Made by a program: the position numbers and the translations under genes. A stretch of 64,000 nucleotides of DNA from Sanguinoderma infundibulare (Eukaryota > Basidiomycota > Agaricomycetes > Polyporales > Polyporaceae). The notes under the pieces were generated by a model. That model was not told the origin of the DNA. It saw only the letters and a program-made list of their open reading frames with translations, and ran no database searches. The stretch spans positions 3,162,001 through 3,226,000 of the forward strand of contig JAVLRN010000006.1 of assembly GCA_032821775.1 (NCBI GenBank). The letters are read 5' to 3'. Below are positions 23,690 to 34,745 of this stretch, piece by piece; the stretch's first letter is position 1, and the number at the start of each line of letters is the position of its first letter.

Positions 23690-24964
23690 TCACTGCTCGA
23701 CCACCCTCTCCACAATCGCCCGTCCATCCCTCGTACGCGTGAACGCGAAGACCGGCGGCCATCCGATGAACGAACTCTCCAACTTCGGCCGCTCAAACCG
23801 CTCCAGCGTCGGCCAGCTCGCGAACAGCGCCGCGTTATAAGCCGGGAGAGCAGCGCAGAAGCGGGCGCCGCTTGCCCTGCCGGGGTCCGCCATGTGGATG
23901 TGGAGCCTGGCCGGCCGCCAGATGAACGTCTTGATCGCGGGACACGCGGCGCGCCACCGGGCCAGATACCTGTCGAACGGGACGAACCCGTACTTCTGTG
24001 CTCTGCTCTGAACATTATAGAGGTTAGTACTGAGTCCGTTGTGCGCAGGACAAGGACTCGGACGTACGCCGAATGGACTGCCATGTCTGTCCTCGTCAAG
24101 CTCGAGGTGCACCAAAAAGGGAAGAACTAATCCAGAGCGTTCCAAAATCTGCGTCGGCCAGAGGTCCTTGCTGGCGTCGAGCACGTCGTGATCCAGCGAC
24201 GGTCCGAGTAGCACTCTGACAGAGACGAGAGATGTGCAGAGGAGGCGTAGGAGGTCCGACGCGACGCAGCGGTCCGTGGCGCGCACGAGAGTGAGGTGGG
24301 TGATGTTGACATGGCAGAGCAATGCGCTGACACACAGAGCCGGCCAATGGACCGTCCCTATGTTTCTAACGAGGATCCAGAGCTTCGCGAGGACCCTCCT
24401 CCATGGCTCCATTGGGCCGCAGCGGATAAGGGAGGTCCGGGGCTGGATGCTTCGGGTCGTAGCGATGGCCACGCCGGTCAAGGTAATCAGGTGGGAGGGG
24501 ACTCTGAGCGGCACCCTCAGAAGCCTTGCGAGCCCGGGCAAATCGAAAGCCAAGTCGGCGATGCGCTGACGGAGTCCATCCAGTGACTCCGGGCGCTGGG
24601 TGGAGGCACTGGAACGCACGGTCGCGCTGTCGACGCGGGGCTTCGAGCCATCCTCGACGCTCTCGAGGACGCATGTGAACCAGCGGTCTTGCTGCCAATT
24701 CGTTAGATCCCGGATGTGAAGGCGTAACGAGCGCATTGCGACCGCACGGCGCAGGTCTGCGGCCAAGGCGCATATGAACGTCTCGACTTGGGTGATGCTG
24801 GTCCCGACGGACACGTGGCGATAGACGATAGCCTCGGCTTCGGCTCGAAAGAGCTGGGAGACGGACATCATCGAGATAAGGCCGCGCCTCGCCCCGGGAT
24901 CAGGGAGATCGGCAGCGAGAAAATCGAAGACCCTCCTCCAAACCTCTGGCGGAAGATGCGCCAT
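23690..24964 (-). CDS. F-box protein, unit 1 (intact)
   Basis: An open frame of 424 residues starting MAHLPPEVWRRVFDFLAA, the usual opening of Agaricomycete F-box-like proteins. The frame is open 28 codons further upstream (to 25048), but a GTACGT donor and a CACAG acceptor there suggest a leader intron, so I prefer the ATG at 24964. The F-box (about residues 3-50) should bind Skp1 in an SCF ubiquitin ligase. The remaining sequence alternates Leu-rich strands such as VNITHLTLVRA and SVRVLLGPS, consistent with a degenerate leucine-rich substrate-binding region. It ends AIVERVVEQ. It is the only full-length F-box copy in the window. Confidence 0.8.
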   Translation of the reverse strand: MAHLPPEVWRRVFDFLAADLPDPGARRGLISMMSVSQLFRAEAEAIVYRHVSVGTSITQVETFICALAADLRRAVAMRSLRLHIRDLTNWQQDRWFTCVLESVEDGSKPRVDSATVRSSASTQRPESLDGLRQRIADLAFDLPGLARLLRVPLRVPSHLITLTGVAIATTRSIQPRTSLIRCGPMEPWRRVLAKLWILVRNIGTVHWPALCVSALLCHVNITHLTLVRATDRCVASDLLRLLCTSLVSVRVLLGPSLDHDVLDASKDLWPTQILERSGLVLPFLVHLELDEDRHGSPFGVRPSPCPAHNGLSTNLYNVQSRAQKYGFVPFDRYLARWRAACPAIKTFIWRPARLHIHMADPGRASGARFCAALPAYNAALFASWPTLERFERPKLESSFIGWPPVFAFTRTRDGRAIVERVVEQ

Positions 24965-25408
24965 AGGTGCAGTATGGGGCGTCTGTGGACGCGATGCGGT
25001 TAGTGCATTCGGGCAACGCATAGGGATCACAACGTACATTTTGACCATTCTCCCCCGGTGATATGGAAAGGAATATGGAGACGACTTTCCACCACCACGG
25101 CATGTTTAGTGCCTGGAAGCCGAGAGGAATGTGAGCAATGATACGAGGATACAAATGAAGCAGCGACCTACCGGCCTGACTAGGCTGATGTATACGAGCC
25201 GTAATCTCGTCGAATCGGAAGGTATTCGCACACCGGGCCCGCGAGGTATTGTAAGAGTGCTATACAAAGCCGAGAACGTTTCTTTAGGTGTGAAAGTAGC
25301 AGAGAACGCCAGGGAAAGAGGAAGAGGGTGGGGACGTGGAGGCACAGCCCGGGGGCACATACAGCCCCCAGCGAGCTGTCGGCGGCACCGCCCGGGCCCT
25401 TTGCCGAT

Positions 25409-25545
25409 TCAGTCCAGATCAAGAACAATCCGCATCTCAGACTCGTCCGAGTCGTCGTCGGACTTGTTGTGGCCGGCGGTGAGCTCCACGACATCCGCTA
25501 TCCGCATCAGACATGCTTGCGGAACCGTTCAATGTCTCGGAAACG
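25409..25545 (-). pseudogene. Orphan acidic C-terminal exon, unit 1
   Basis: Minus-strand frame ADVVELTAGHNKSDDDSDES, then EMRIVLDLD and a stop at 25409. A neighbouring frame upstream reads RFRDIERFRKHV and is shifted by one base. It looks like the end of a lost gene; family not recognised. Confidence 0.3.
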
Positions 25546-25808
25546 AGGGGGATGAACCGCCGTTGACAGTGGGAAGCAAGTCACGAACTTCCACACGCGG
25601 AAAATTGTTCCGCAGGATGCCGAATGAATCGCTCCAAGCGCAGTTACGATTCGATGACAAGACTACACGATGATATTCGGTACGGCACAAGAGGGGGACT
25701 CGAAACAGTAGCAGGATAGCAGGGGGAGGTCGGAGGTCCAGGCGTTATGTACACAAGTGCAGCCACTAGCACGAGGGCACGAGGGCCACAGTTCGGCAAC
25801 TCGCGAAG

Positions 25809-25931
25809 TTAAACGGAGAAGCGGTTCTTCAGCAGCCGCGCGTACTTCGACGTGTTCGGTGCGAGCTTCGCGTACCCCCTCATGAACTCGAACAGCTGCT
25901 CGCACATGCATGTCTTGTGGAACTCCATAGG
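25809..25931 (-). pseudogene. MYND-family C-terminal fragment, unit 1
   Basis: About 40 codons reading MEFHKTCMCEQLFEFMRGY and APNTSKYARLLKNRFSV with a stop at 25809. They match the last 40 residues of the MYND proteins (LEFHEARMRGQLFEF, HTSKYARLLKTRHSV). The match stops abruptly at about 25931, so this is a truncated extra copy. Confidence 0.8.
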
Positions 25932-26059
25932 TTGGCAGCCAGTCAGCAGCAAAGTCGAGTGTCCTCGAAACGTGCGTTTCCATTCCATTTTCCATTCCAT
26001 CGCCCCCTCCTCCATCCCAACCGGCACCGACACCATCCAGTATCGTCGGACGCGACTTC

Positions 26060-26895
26060 CTCCCCGCTCATCCACACTCCCGTCCCTGATCCGCCCACCG
26101 ACTACACGGAATGGGGCCAGTTCCTCCACATCGACAAGCGCGATTCGTCGCGAGATCGAGCAGGGGACCTTCCGCATCGCTCGTCAGAACAAGCGTATCA
26201 GCAAGCTCCCCACTCATTCACCTCCGCATATACAGCCCCAATGTGCTCGACTTGACACTCGTCGACCATCCGTGCTTGACAAAGGTACGTGCTCTCGTCC
26301 AGGGGCCGTCTTCTCTGGTGACTCCGGAGAAGGAGCGCGCGGACACTGCGATAACGTCGTCTATCCTCACTCCCACTCTCGGAACGTCGAGCGTGGGAGT
26401 GCAGGTGCGGGCTGGATCACGACTGCGTTCGAGCTTCGTGGCGAGGCGGCCCCGCCGCACATGCTGTGATGTTTGTGCTCCTACCTAGCGCTGCGCTCTT
26501 CGTTTTGTGCTGCTTCGGATGACCGCACGCAAACTACACTAAGCCGCTCTCCCTCTTTCACCGCAGGCGTCCGATGGGAGCTCGCAGCTGACGATGCGCG
26601 AGGAGATGGAGACGAACCTGATTCGGTTGCTCATCCGGTCCTAGTCCTACTTCGCCATCGTCCGGCAGACGATCCAGGACCTCGTCCCCAAGGCGATCAT
26701 GCACCTCCTCGTCAACAACACCTCGCACCAGGTCCAGAACCGCTTCGTCGCCGTGCTCTACAAGCTGGAGCTCTTTGGGAGCTCCTGAACAAGGACGAGG
26801 CTCTCGTCACGGAGCGCACGCGTGTGAAGGCTCTCCTGGACGCGTACCGGGATGCGTTCAAGACGCCGTCGGAGGTCATGCTCAAGTCAACGTAG
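26060..26895 (+). pseudogene. Dynamin-like GTPase remnant, unit 1
   Basis: Two separated pieces of a Dnm1/Vps1-type dynamin. At 26060-26284, in shifting frames, TDYTEWGQFLHI, REIEQGTFRIA and ISKLP lead into LRIYSPNVLDLTLVDH, the GTPase G3 region, where the usual Pro-Gly after VD is lost; a GTACGT donor follows. At 26567-26895, after an acceptor, MREEMETNLIR, a stop where SYF should continue, then AIVRQTIQDLVPKAIMHLLV and ERTRVKALLDAYRDAFKT form the GTPase effector domain. The G1 P-loop, middle and PH-like regions are missing. A 7-nt deletion before LLNKDEAL shifts the frame in this copy. It cannot encode a working dynamin. Confidence 0.82.
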
Positions 26896-28452
26896 TCGAT
26901 CGAGGGGAGGTATTGGAGTAGATGGGGATGGGCGTTGCTGGTTCACGGTCGCCGCTCATGCATGGGTACGTACGGATGCTCTTGTATCGTTACGCAGGAG
27001 AGCCAGGAATATACTTCGTTTGCCCGAATCTGTGGCTGTGCGTGCGGGTGCGATAGCCGAGGCGTTGAGTAGAGCAAGGCCAAGTACGGCAAGGGCGAGC
27101 GACGGGAGTACCAAGTAGAACGAGTGTGATAGGGCATGTTTTAGGGACTATAGCATGTTTTAGGGACTATAGTACAGTAGGGAGCTCTGGGAGACGATAG
27201 GAGGGGTGCGGGACAGGAGAACATGTTCTGGGCAGCAGCGCACTCAATTCGCACATCAGGGAGTTCAGCGGAAACGACGTATTCCATTGGAGCTACGCTA
27301 GACATAGTACACTACTCGTATATACACACTATGCACTCCCGCGAATCACCGTCCATCCGCCTCGAGAGTCGGACGGCATGTGATGCCCATGGCCCCCACC
27401 CCGAACCAACTAGCTCACCTTGGGGTGTTGCTCCCTCGGTTTTCAGCTGGGAAATGTTGACAGATGGGATCGCGCACGAGGGGTGCTGTAGGGAGGAATA
27501 CCGGAAGTGGCCGACGTCGTCCATGGGCGAGCGGAGATCGTCATACTGCAAAAGTTCGAGATTCGCACACAGTCCTGAAAATTTGAATAGACGTCAGTGC
27601 GCGGTGTGAGACTCGAAAATCACATGAGCGAGAACGTACCATGTTCAGATACTCCGCCATGCACTCCCCGATGAGCGGAGGCTGAGCGGAGGCAGTACCA
27701 AGATGCGTGCACAGAACTACGAATGTTCTGTGGACAGACTCGAGTAAGCATTCGCGAACACGCGCTCACACGCATTCGGAAGAACGACATACCAAGAGTG
27801 CACTTGGCGCGATTGCTCGCTGCAAAGCGATGACAATGGCCTTCTCGCCTGCCCCTGCACATGTCTTCCCGGACTTGTCTACGTGGTCGAGGCCGAGCAC
27901 ATCCTCTGGTGCGAGCTTGTGATCATAGATTGTATCCTCTGGAAAACAACGATGATAAGTGCTGATCTCGACGCGAGTGTGATCGCGATGTTACTTCATT
28001 AACCGTCTTCGATGCAAGAGGCTGCTTGAAGGTCGCGACCTGGATCAATGCGAAGCGGACCCCGTCAAGTCCTTCTCCGACACGCCTATTCGTGATTGCC
28101 GCAATAAGTGTTCGCAATAATGCGTTCCAAAGCGATCAGAAGAACAACGTACCAAGTCGTGTCCTTGATAGGATCGCGCCCTCGACACGAGGACCCGGTC
28201 GACGCTGGCTGGCCTTTGCGAGCTCTGTACAGCACTCGCGCGCCTCCGCTCGTTGCTTCCCTGCTGTGCATCTCTTTCTTCGTGCGTGCACCGTTTTCCC
28301 GCTTTCAGTTTTGTTCTACTCAGACCGCGCGCCTGGATACTCGTTAAATCGCTGATTGCAGTACCAAACCGGCTCAATGGATCACGTACCAAATAATGCC
28401 GACCCCGGATCAACTAGCTCGATTGGAGAGCTTACAAGAGCGTAGCTCACGC
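26896..28452. other. Unit 1 spacer with degenerate internal repeats
   Basis: No intact gene. A minus-strand frame at 27312-27551 containing SPMDDVGHFRYSS might be the degraded C-terminus of the nearby transporter, since family members often end in a similar acidic-HFRY motif. Segments near 27574-27660 and 28915-29003 resemble each other, and CGTACCAAG-like motifs recur every few hundred bases. Confidence 0.35.
27134..27171. repeat. 19-bp tandem pair, unit 1
   Basis: GCATGTTTTAGGGACTATA occurs twice head to tail (27134-27152, 27153-27171). Confidence 0.9.
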
Positions 28453-29479
28453 CCGGTCGGCGCTTCGGGTCGGTGTTCGCGAGGAGGAGGATGTAGCTGA
28501 TGATCGTGATGGACGAGATGAACGGTGCGCAATAGTTAACGCATTCTGACCACCAGGCGATGAACACGGTGAGGATGGTCGCAAGCATGTAGGGAGGCAC
28601 GGTGAGCACTTGAGACCGCGCGGTGGTGGAGCCAAGGTCAGCGATGATCGTGGGCAGGTATAGAGGGGGAGCGAGAGCGTTTGAAACGCGAAGCAGTACA
28701 GACAATTCTTGAGGTCGGTGAGAGCAAGCCAGACAACAGACCAGGCGAACGGTTCATCGCGCGTCGCATCACTGTCGTCTTTGAGTCGTGCGTGGACGTG
28801 CGCGCGCTCGTCTTCTGTGAGGAACGTGGACGTGTTAGGGTAGTTTGCTATAAATAAAGGTTGACTCAGGCTGACCATGTATAGGACGACCGGCGCAAGT
28901 TCGAAATTTGCGCGTGGAGTCTTGAAAATTCGAATAGCGGTCAGCGCACGGTGCGGGACTTGAACGCGACAGAAGCGAGAATGTACCATATCCAGGTACT
29001 CTGCAAGCAAACAGCGCAGTACCACACGAGCTCCTTGATGGTGTTCCGGGCGGACGCGGTATCAAGTTGCACACCAAGAGGAGCTACGAAATTCTTGTTA
29101 ACAGACCGCAATAAGTGTTCACCATACTAGCGGAAAACGGCGTACCAAGCATGTACTTGACGCGATCACCTCCAGTCCCCGTGAAGCACGAACATCGAGA
29201 TGACGTACGTACCAAGTTGCGCACAACTTTCGAGAAGTGCGACGATGAGGTGGCGAACGCAAAGAGACAAGGGCCCCATCAGACTCGTCTGCACAGTCTC
29301 ACCCAGGCTGGTCTTATGCAAGACAGCACTCGCGCGCCGCATAATCGCTTTTGATCCCAGCGTTGCAGCGTCGCGATGGCGGCTTTGTGGCATGGGATGT
29401 GCGTGCCCTTTGGAATTTGGTGCAGTGCTTCTGCTGCCGCTGCTCGTTGCTTCCCTGCTGTGCATCCCTTTCTTCGTGC
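28248..29479. repeat. Dispersed 38-bp direct repeat pair
   Basis: A 38-mer beginning GCTCGTTGCTTCCCTGCTGT occurs at 28248-28285 and 29442-29479 with one mismatch. It is one of several degenerate internal repeats flanking the transporter exon, also kept in units 2 and 3. Confidence 0.8.
28453..28855 (-). pseudogene. Major facilitator (allantoate-permease-type) exon, unit 1, frameshifted
   Basis: Minus-strand translation matches the middle of Dal5-type anion:cation symporters: NYPNTSTFLTEDERAHVHAR, FAWSVVWLALTDLKNCLY, FQTLSLPLYT, then after a frameshift LTVPPYMLATILTVFIAWWS and ISYILLL. A 13-bp deletion relative to unit 2 removes part of the LFLPTII helix. The N-terminal six helices and the C-terminus were not found, so this is only about a third of a transporter. 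Confidence 0.75.
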
Positions 29480-30114
29480 CTGCGCGCGTGCCTGGAAATG
29501 CTTCAACCCGCTGACCACAGTACCAAACCTGCTCGAAGCATTACATACCAAGTAACTTCGACAAAGCATGCGCACGCCGAGAATCATGCAGACTCGGGCT
29601 GTCCCACGCAGAAGTGCGCACCCGGCTCGATGGAGAAGACGACCGACAGAAGTCACTGTCGCAAAGCGGGAAGGGTCAGGTCCGATATCCATGCAGCAGA
29701 CGTACCAAGTTGCATAGCATGCACCCGCTGGTGCAGACCATTTGCGGCGACTTTGGTGTGGCGTGCGCAAGGAGAAAAGTGTCATCAGTAGCGATCATTA
29801 CGGCCCATATAAATATAGTACCTGTGCATCCCGTTCACGACCTCTGCGCTCACGACACTGATCCCATCCGCCCCAAACTCAAAGTTCTCTTCACCCAGGT
29901 GCTGGTGTGGGATCTGGATTGGCCTTCCCTCGCTTGACAACGGCAACGCGTGCTTGACGCCCTGTGAACGCCGGCTAGGTGCCAGCTTTCGAAGGCACCT
30001 TCGCGTCCGAGGCGTCCTTGTCGGCACTGGCATTGCTGTTCACGCCATTCACCTGTGGAGGCTCACCTTCAGGTCAGCCCAAACCACGCGCAGAAATAGA
30101 GGGTGAGAGCTTAC
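29026..30114. other. Unit 1 spacer containing the identity breakpoint
   Basis: No gene recognised. Differences from unit 2 are frequent up to 29579 and nearly vanish from 29580 on. Confidence 0.5.
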
Positions 30115-30655
30115 CACGAAGGAGTACCGCTGAGCCGCGAAGATCTGGATCTCATCGACGGTGAGCGGGACGGTGTTCTGGCCGTCAGCCTCAACGACAG
30201 TCATTGGAGTGCCCCGTGATCGCGAATTTGTAGTTGGGGTCACAAGAGATACTGACGAGGTGGAACCGGTAGCTGAAGAGAAGATAGCCCACGATCAGAC
30301 GATTCGGGGACTGAACGATCAAGAAATGGCACGCACCGCTTTCCCTGCGTCACCCGGATGACTGCCAGATCTGACGTTGGATTCTCCCACCAGCATCCCA
30401 TGCCGTTGATCATGTTGGAGTCTGGCTTCCTGCGGGTCGCGCTAGAGTCAAAATGTGCTTGTGAACACTGAAGACCTAACACTCACGGAGGAAGATGCAT
30501 AGCCAGCTAGGCTGCAGCGGTGACATGGTACCAGTCCGCGAGCGTAATGACGGTGCTTTCGGTAGAATGGTGAGCATATCGTGAACGTCGAGGGAGTATC
30601 AGCCGCATACCATGGTCGAATAAGGCGGCCGAGTGCAGAGACCGTCGTCCCACTG
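30115..30655 (-). pseudogene. Laccase (multicopper oxidase) remnant, unit 1
   Basis: Collinear laccase blocks on the minus strand: STVITLADWYHV (about 30520-30560), then PDSNMINGMG and PTSDLAVIRVTQGKR, a GTGCGT intron spliced in phase to [20 protein letters not shown], then [20 protein letters not shown] and FAAQRYSFV to a GTAAGC donor at 30114. These are domain 1-2 segments of basidiomycete laccases, secreted copper enzymes that oxidise phenols and lignin. Lesions are a TAG after ADWYHVTAAA and a one-base insertion within the GHSMTV segment. No copper-ligand HWH or HCH motifs were found nearby, and the C-terminal half is missing. Confidence 0.78.
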
Positions 30656-31958
30656 TAGCAGTCATAGTCGATGGCTGTCGCGAAGGAAGGCATGAATGGG
30701 GAGCGGGGGAAGGGCACAGTGATGAATGTCGAGGAGATGGGGCGGGGATAGACAGAGGGACGGGTGTCGAGACGACCGAAGGGATCTAAGTCCCTGTTTA
30801 CGACCGACAGTGTGGCCAAAGCAGTACAAATAGTTGGCTAAGCCCTGTCGCTTAGCCACCCTGCGACATCTATTTTTTGAGTCAGCGCATCCCCAATCAA
30901 TTACCCACGAGTACGGTTCATCCGGCGCTGCACGCTCTCGCTTACTTGGGAAATTTTAGACCGTTGCCACAGCATGGCATCCACTCCATGCATGTATGCT
31001 CCGGGTACCTGGAACGCTGGGAGCAGCATCATAACGACACAATTACCATAGATCACGTAGAGCTGAGGATCAACTGGCATTCTTGGCAGCAATGCCCGCC
31101 GACCACCATAGCTGGCCTAAATCAGGCAGTCAGGACTGTTTCGGACAGGAATGTGGATGTCGCAGAGGAGGCTTCCGCGGTCTTCTGTGTTCCCTGTATG
31201 CGTGAGGATATGGGATCTTTGACGAACATGGATGACATGGATTTGATGAGCTCTTCTGTTGGGTCATTAGACAGCGCTGCTCGTACCCGGGGCCTGTGCG
31301 AATGGCTGAGACGTGGCTGCATCCACAGAGTTGGTCCGGGTTGGCATGCGCACAGGGCTACGCAGCGGTGGACAGGGGGAGCGGTCCTCGGAGGAGTCTG
31401 GAAGATGCGATCCAAGGATGATTGGCGGCTTGCGTGAGCAACATTCGCTTCTTCGGGGCTCCTCGCACGGCCAGAACCTGGAAGTCCAGAGTCCAGAGTC
31501 AGCAATCAGCGAGACCTGGCCGATCCCCAGGGCGAATCATTCGAGAAGAATTCCAATTCGTGGTATGGCGTCATGGAGATGACTGCGGTTAGACGCAAAT
31601 CAGTCCCACTGCATCTGTTCCCGGCAGCGACTTCGTGCAGTCTTGTTTGCCCACATGCGGCGCCCAGAGCATCAGAAATCGAATACTTACATACCAAAAA
31701 TGCATCTCTTGCACAGATCTTCGTGGATGCGGAGAATTTGTTTGCCGGTCGCTGACGGTGATGGTGGGGAGAATCAAGTTGATCAAGCGCCGGTGGATGC
31801 GAGGACGAGTGGGCAAAATAGGCAATGGCCCTCGCCTGTCCACTCACCGCCACCACAGTCACCATCTGCACAACCGGGTCTGACCACGAACAGTCTCGAC
31901 GTCTAAGCTCCAGGTGACTGTAGTACAACTATGCTAGCGGAAGACAAGATTATTGTAT

Positions 31959-32380
31959 CTAGAACACTACTGGCAACCGTGCATCCACTCGAAGACCGCT
32001 GACTGCTGGAGGAATGAGGCACTGATTGGGAGGACCTGGAGGCATATTGGTACCTGGCGGAGGAACGGGGACTCCTAGAGGTCCTGCCAACGACCCAGGA
32101 ATGCCATTCAGCTGGGCACGTTGCCAGGCAAGGGAACGGCGCTCTGAGCGCCATTCCAGAGAGGACCAGGCTGCTGGCCTGGTACGGGTGCGATACCGTT
32201 CGGTTGAGGTCCGGAGGAGTTTGGCGGTCATACACCATTCGCTGTGAAGCGTCCTGCTGGTGGTTGTCCGAGTTGTCCTGGACGTGGTTGGGATTGTTTC
32301 TGTGCTCCACCGGCGGGGGGCATTACCAAAAGCGGGCTCCAGACTGTGAGTGTGAAACGTTTAACTTGCAGAATTACCAA
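31959..32380 (-). pseudogene. Gly/Pro/Gln-rich ORF remnant, unit 1
   Basis: Minus-strand low-complexity coding sequence: NSSGPQPNGIAPVPGQQPGP, then after a frame change LNGIPGSLAGPLGVPVPPPG and MPPGPPNQC. A TGA at 32228-32230 stands where unit 2 has CGA. It resembles the disordered part of a transcription cofactor, but no domain is visible. Confidence 0.35.
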
Positions 32381-32789
32381 TTGATCGAAGGGTCCAGAAC
32401 TGCCATGAGTCCAGTAACAGGTACACGGAAGGGTTCGAAGAAGCCACACTTTCGGGGTAATTTCAAGTGCGTATGCTTTCCACGGCTCAGAAAGTAGGAC
32501 ATTTCACGCGACGCAGCAGCGGCCGCCGCTCGCGTCCTTACCTTGTAAGTTGTCGTCTTCTCTCCTCAAGGCCATTGCATTCACAACTTGAATTTACTCT
32601 CTATAGCTATCGTTCGAATCACTCGAAACACGCTGACCATTCAATCATCTGAGGACCGGACGGGGCGAGCATTACGCATGGAATTCGAAGCTTCAATGTT
32701 GTACCAAGCGGTCATGCCAACCGCTTCATGGTGAATGGTGCGTCGCATCAACTGCGCAATATCTCTTCCCTGACTCTGCTGATATTTGA

Positions 32790-33478
32790 ATGTCCTACTC
32801 AGATTTATCAAATTTGTTTCCACCAAGACGGTCGGAAAGATTTCCTCGGGTATCGAAGATCTGGAGAATACCACCCACGACCCCCGCCGCTGAGTCGGGT
32901 TTGGGGCTCGCTCTGAAGTTTTCATATGGTTGGCAAGACCATCACGAACCGGATGACACGATGGCCTGTTTGCTTCTTTCTGGGTTGTTGCAGCATCTGG
33001 CCCCGCCGGGCGCTGAGCAGGTCTTCGAGGCCGAGTCGGGCAATGGTAGCGCGTTCGAGCGTCCAAGGTCGAATCTGTCACGCGAGGAGCGGATCAGGCT
33101 CGTTAAGGCGTGCTATGCGGACAGACAGCTGCCCTCCACCCCCTCGTCAGTCGATTTCGAGGTGCCGGTGAAGAGAGAGCGGTGGAGGCCCTGAGGGGAC
33201 GTCGTGCAGGAACTGAAGGATGCGGTTTGGAAGGTAGGAGAGGAGAGGAGGCAAATGTCGCTGAAGTGAAAAAAGAGCCCGTACGGTACGTGCCTGCCCC
33301 AGAGCCTGAGGCGATAGAGCCTGAGTACGAATCTGAGCCCGAGTCCGAGCGGGCATACCTCGACTCACCCTCGCCTGCACTGTGGTCACAGCCGCTTCCC
33401 CCATCGTTGCATGTGGACTCGTTGTGTCTCGTGCTGGAATCCAGATTGGTCGTGGATGCGGATGATACCAAAATATGA
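32790..33478 (+). other. Unrecognised coding-like segment, unit 1
   Basis: Two overlapping plus-strand frames have coding-like composition: LSREERIRLVKACYAD (ending 33194), then EVKKEPVRYVPAPEPEAIEP and ESERAYLDSPSPALW (ending 33478). They are not joined by an obvious intron. The same sequence recurs at 49349-50037. No family recognised. Confidence 0.2.
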
Positions 33479-34281
33479 ACAGTGTCCCATGGCCAGCCTG
33501 CGTCAATACTCACGCTAGTGCAGGGTGAGCTGGATATGTCATGGCCCCAGATAGACAATATCAATTGTGTTCGCTCTCATACCACCACGTTCAATGCTAC
33601 ATAGTGTTTATGCTCATGGATGACCCACTGTATTCCTGGATGGGAGTATGCAGTGGAGTGATTCTCCTCGTCTCGAGGTCTTCGGAAGGCCTGCACAATT
33701 ATCCCTCGTTCGTCCAGATTTGATACTAATCATCAACATCACTGACCCGACGTACCCTCGAATGCATTAATAAATGTATCGATACCACACAACAGAAATT
33801 ATGTATCAACCATGCGACCGTGCGCACTGTTCCGGGTTGAGAGATGGATTGGTTTGTATGATGATATGTACATGGCGCAGATCGCAGTCGTATATCGAGG
33901 CAAGTACTGCTAAATAACGAAGCCGGGCTCTCTCCCTCGACAAACTACCTGGAATGAGTGCGTATGGGACGAGGACTAGCTGGAGCGGGGGACGCGAAAT
34001 GTCAGGATATGCAAACTGCGCAGAACCGGAGATCAAAACCGAAGATTCCAGGCGGCTCTCGCGTAGCGCAACGTCCGTCTCGCTCGGACGCCGAGGTCGT
34101 AGATTCCGATGTGGATGACCGTCCCTTGACGACGGTGGGGGAACGCCGAGTTGTAGCAGATCAAGATGCCAATATGAAGGTTCCGAGCGTGCGGACGCGA
34201 GGCCGACCATCGCGTGTGTCGTCAGGAACCTTGTGGATCCTCTGAGCGGTTGTGCAGCCTCGAAACAGGGAGCCGGCTCCC

Positions 34282-34374
34282 GAGATCTGCGATATTGATT
34301 GGGCTCGCGGGCCTGCAGACGTCACAGACCGTGAGATCCTCCGTATACATACTAAGAACATGAAGCTCGCTGAT
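34282..34374 (+). pseudogene. Cdc48-type AAA ATPase fragment, unit 1
   Basis: A 31-codon piece containing DREILRIHTKNMKLAD. This matches the strongly conserved segment after the arginine finger in the D1 AAA domain of Cdc48/p97 (usual form: G-R-L-E-[IV]-L-[RQ]-I-H-T-K-N-M-K-L-A-D). Walker motifs and the rest of the protein are absent in the surrounding sequence. Confidence 0.75.
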
Positions 34375-34745
34375 TCGAGCTGGCTCACCGCGTCTGGGTC
34401 ACCTCAGCACGTCGGAACCGCATGCTCGCCAGGTCGTGCTGGTGGCGCCTTCCGTCCCGTCCCGTCAGTTGAGATCGTTGGACGTCGTCTGTGGCTCGGC
34501 GGCGTGGACACAAGCGGGCGCTGAAGGAGACCTGAAAATGTCGGTTTGGACCAGGGGGATGGCTGCGGCGGCCAAGGTACATCAAGAGCACTAGATGGGA
34601 CAATTATTCGCGACCATTCATGACGACCGCAGTCCTCGCATGTGCACTGTAAATTTGGCTCTTTGACAGGGACGCACGCGGTGCCACGCAACCGCACGAG
34701 ACAACGCCCGGACCCCGGGCTGCAAAGGCTGGGCTTTTCGGATGC

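Noticed and set aside
30901..31092. Minus-strand hydrophobic frame as a pheromone receptor piece
   Set aside because: A single short hydrophobic run without receptor motifs; insufficient.
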